Shown here: one piece after another, positions 7,842-8,247 of the stretch
How positions within the stretch are numbered: the first letter of the stretch is position 1
How the letters are laid out: the number at the start of each line of letters is the position of its first letter
Assembly: GCA_045617405.1 (NCBI GenBank)
Contig: JAZLIL010000054.1
Location: 1-8,247 of the forward strand
Direction of reading: 5' to 3'
DNA length: 8,247 bases
Source: JAZLIL01 sp045617405
GTDB taxonomy: Bacteria; Bacillota; Clostridia; Lachnospirales; Lachnospiraceae
Notes under the pieces: generated by a model
Database searches by the model: none
What the model was told of the DNA's origin: nothing
Seen by the model: only the letters and a program-made list of their open reading frames with translations
Translations under genes and position numbers: made by a program

Positions 7842-7850
7842 ATGTTAAAA

Positions 7851-7855
7851 CCTCC
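7851..7855 (-). promoter_or_regulatory. ribosome binding site of valS
   Basis: GGAGG with 9 nt (TTTTAACAT) to the ATG at 7841. It confirms the start and marks the 3' end of the untranslated leader. Confidence 0.8.
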
Positions 7856-7984
7856 AATAATAATCGTCATAACAGGTGCTGCCCGTTTTCGGATACCCGG
7901 GTCCGGCTTGTGGGGTATACCTTCCCACTTAGTGAAGCCTCTCACGACTAAAGTCACGAGTGTGCGGCGGCTGTTTATCAAACT
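7856..7984 (-). promoter_or_regulatory. Structured 5' leader of valS, class not recognised
   Basis: About 130 nt lie between the predicted transcription start (near 7984) and the valS ribosome binding site. On the minus strand I see an 8-bp hairpin with TTTA loop (7960-7941, CTCGTGAC pairing with GTCGTGAG, two G-U pairs). Directly after it is a composite stem where GGCTT (7939-7935) pairs with AAGCC (7909-7905) and GTGGG (7928-7924) with CCCAC (7914-7910), leaving a 6-nt bulge CACTAA. A CCCGGG palindrome (7901-7896) and a CCG-AAAA-CGG hairpin (about 7892-7883) follow. The T-box sequence GGTACCGCG is absent and no terminator-plus-T-run is visible, so transcription attenuation is not evident. 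It could be an unrecognised regulatory RNA, a protein-binding leader or simply a structured UTR. Confidence 0.5.
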
Positions 7985-7991
7985 TGATAAA
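7974..7991 (-). promoter_or_regulatory. Candidate operator: inverted repeat over the transcription start
   Basis: TTTATCA-AACT-TGATAAA, a perfect 7-bp inverted repeat with a 4-nt centre. It begins at the last base of the -10 box and runs to about +11, so a repressor bound here would block the promoter. It could instead be a small hairpin at the 5' end of the RNA. The binding protein is unknown. Confidence 0.4.
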
Positions 7992-8019
7992 TAATAGTAA
8001 ACGCCGAACGTTTTGTCAA
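7991..8019 (-). promoter_or_regulatory. Housekeeping sigma promoter for the valS gene block
   Basis: On the minus strand TTGACA (8019-8014) is followed after exactly 17 nt by TATTAT (7996-7991). The -35 is a perfect consensus match and the -10 matches five of six positions. Start of transcription is predicted near 7984. It is the only strong promoter seen in the window and points into valS; the genes downstream could be read from it. Confidence 0.82.
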
Positions 8020-8067
8020 GTCTTGCGGGCATCGCTGAAGCTTTTTGAATCTGTGCCGCCGCGAAAA

Positions 8068-8086
8068 CAGGCAAGTTATTTGGTGT
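8068..8086 (+). repeat. 19-nt direct repeat, copy 1
   Basis: CAGGCAAGTTATTTGGTGT, identical to 8229-8247. The bases to its left differ from those left of copy 2, so 8068 is probably a true repeat boundary. Confidence 0.85.
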
Positions 8087-8099
8087 GGTTATTTGCCTG
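8068..8099. repeat. Inverted repeat CAGGCAA...TTGCCTG
   Basis: CAGGCAA (8068-8074) and TTGCCTG (8093-8099) are perfectly complementary across 18 nt. The interior carries GTTATTTG twice at a 13-nt period (8075-8082 and 8088-8095). It could be an element end or a stem-loop. Confidence 0.5.
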
Positions 8100-8137
8100 A
8101 CGATGTACTAGTGCAGCGTCCAAAAATTAACTGGACC

Positions 8138-8165
8138 AAAAACGCAGAATGAATTTTCGTTCTGC
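8138..8165 (-). terminator. Possible intrinsic terminator of a gene beyond the right edge
   Basis: On the minus strand a 10-bp near-perfect stem (8165-8156 with 8153-8144, outer arms GCAGAA and TTCTGC, one G-T pair) is followed by G and then TTTTT (8142-8138). The stem is only moderately GC-rich. It lies upstream of the valS promoter, where a terminator for the preceding gene would be expected, but it is also part of the repeat element. Confidence 0.4.
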
Positions 8166-8228
8166 AAAGAAGAAAAACGCAGGCGTAGCGGGCTACGTCA
8201 AGTTTTTCTGATGAAGCAGTAGGAAATT

Positions 8229-8247
8229 CAGGCAAGTTATTTGGTGT
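8229..8247 (+). repeat. 19-nt direct repeat, copy 2, cut by window edge
   Basis: Identical over all 19 visible bases to 8068-8086, 161 nt away. The match is still perfect at the last base of the window, so the true repeat may be longer. Confidence 0.85.

Larger units (their letters stand above)
8068..8247. repeat. Structured intergenic repeat element, running off the right edge
   Basis: This 180-nt stretch has no credible gene. It opens and (at the edge) re-opens with the same 19-mer, and between the copies holds a series of short perfect or near-perfect hairpins: 8118-8122 with 8132-8136, 8144-8153 with 8156-8165, and 8184-8189 with 8192-8197. A 10-mer, AAAAACGCAG, occurs at 8138-8147 and 8173-8182. 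The composition and the density of stems resemble dispersed intergenic repeats or MITE-like elements of Clostridia. Whether it is tandem (period 161) or dispersed cannot be told because the second copy is cut. Confidence 0.5.

Noticed and set aside
7856..7984. T-box or PyrR-type leader
   Set aside because: No GGTACCGCG-like sequence or terminator/antiterminator pair is present. A GAGAGGCTT match to PyrR sites is partial and lacks the rest of the loop.
7584..7994. Plus-strand open frame of 136 codons reaching the valS leader
   Set aside because: Antisense to valS and its leader; no recognisable protein.
7964..8062. Inverted GCGGCGGC (7964-7971) and GCCGCCGC (8055-8062) flanking the promoter
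   Set aside because: Only 8 nt of simple GC-rich sequence spaced over 80 nt apart; chance is likely, and one arm is not transcribed from the predicted start.
7838..8074. Minus-strand open frame of 78 codons covering the valS promoter and leader
   Set aside because: It spans the -35/-10 boxes and the ribosome binding site of valS, and its product has no recognisable features; the DNA is better explained as promoter plus leader.
8068..8247. CRISPR array
   Set aside because: Only two 19-nt copies with a 142-nt gap and no regular short spacers.

Overview
The window is a single minus-strand gene block of about 7.8 kb preceded by a 0.4-kb non-coding region. Every supported gene reads right to left. 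Moderate GC, good AGGAGG-type ribosome binding sites, a near-consensus housekeeping promoter and tight gene packing suggest a Firmicute. The protein flavour (CysN-CysC fusion, zinc-ribbon/TPR membrane protein next to valS) most resembles Lachnospiraceae-type Clostridia. That placement is an inference; genus cannot be decided here.

Right edge (about 8247 down to 7842, no gene): a structured, repeat-bearing element (8068-8247) contains a 19-nt direct repeat with a 161-nt period, the second copy cut by the window end, plus several hairpins, one of which looks like an intrinsic terminator for a gene beyond the edge. Next come a TTGACA-17-TATTAT promoter (8019-7991), a perfect 7-bp inverted repeat over the predicted transcription start (7991-7974), and a hairpin-rich untranslated leader of about 130-140 nt that I cannot assign to a known riboswitch or T-box.

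Coding block, in transcription order: valS (valyl-tRNA synthetase, complete); a 56-residue acidic small ORF 2 nt after it; a zinc-ribbon/TPR single-pass membrane protein of unknown function; cysD and cysNC (ATP sulfurylase small subunit, then GTPase subunit fused to APS kinase); and the first 200 codons of rmlB/rfbB (dTDP-glucose 4,6-dehydratase), cut by the left edge. Gaps are 2, 16, 10, 86 and 75 nt. No convincing internal promoter or terminator is visible, so one transcript from the valS promoter could reach at least cysD.

Functionally, the cysD-cysNC pair activates sulfate to APS and PAPS; no APS/PAPS reductase or sulfite reductase is present. The neighbour on the left makes an activated deoxysugar precursor, so PAPS might feed sulfation of a surface glycan rather than, or as well as, cysteine synthesis. 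The APS kinase domain keeps its P-loop but has an unusual substrate motif (DSQN in place of DGDN), the most checkable oddity among the proteins.
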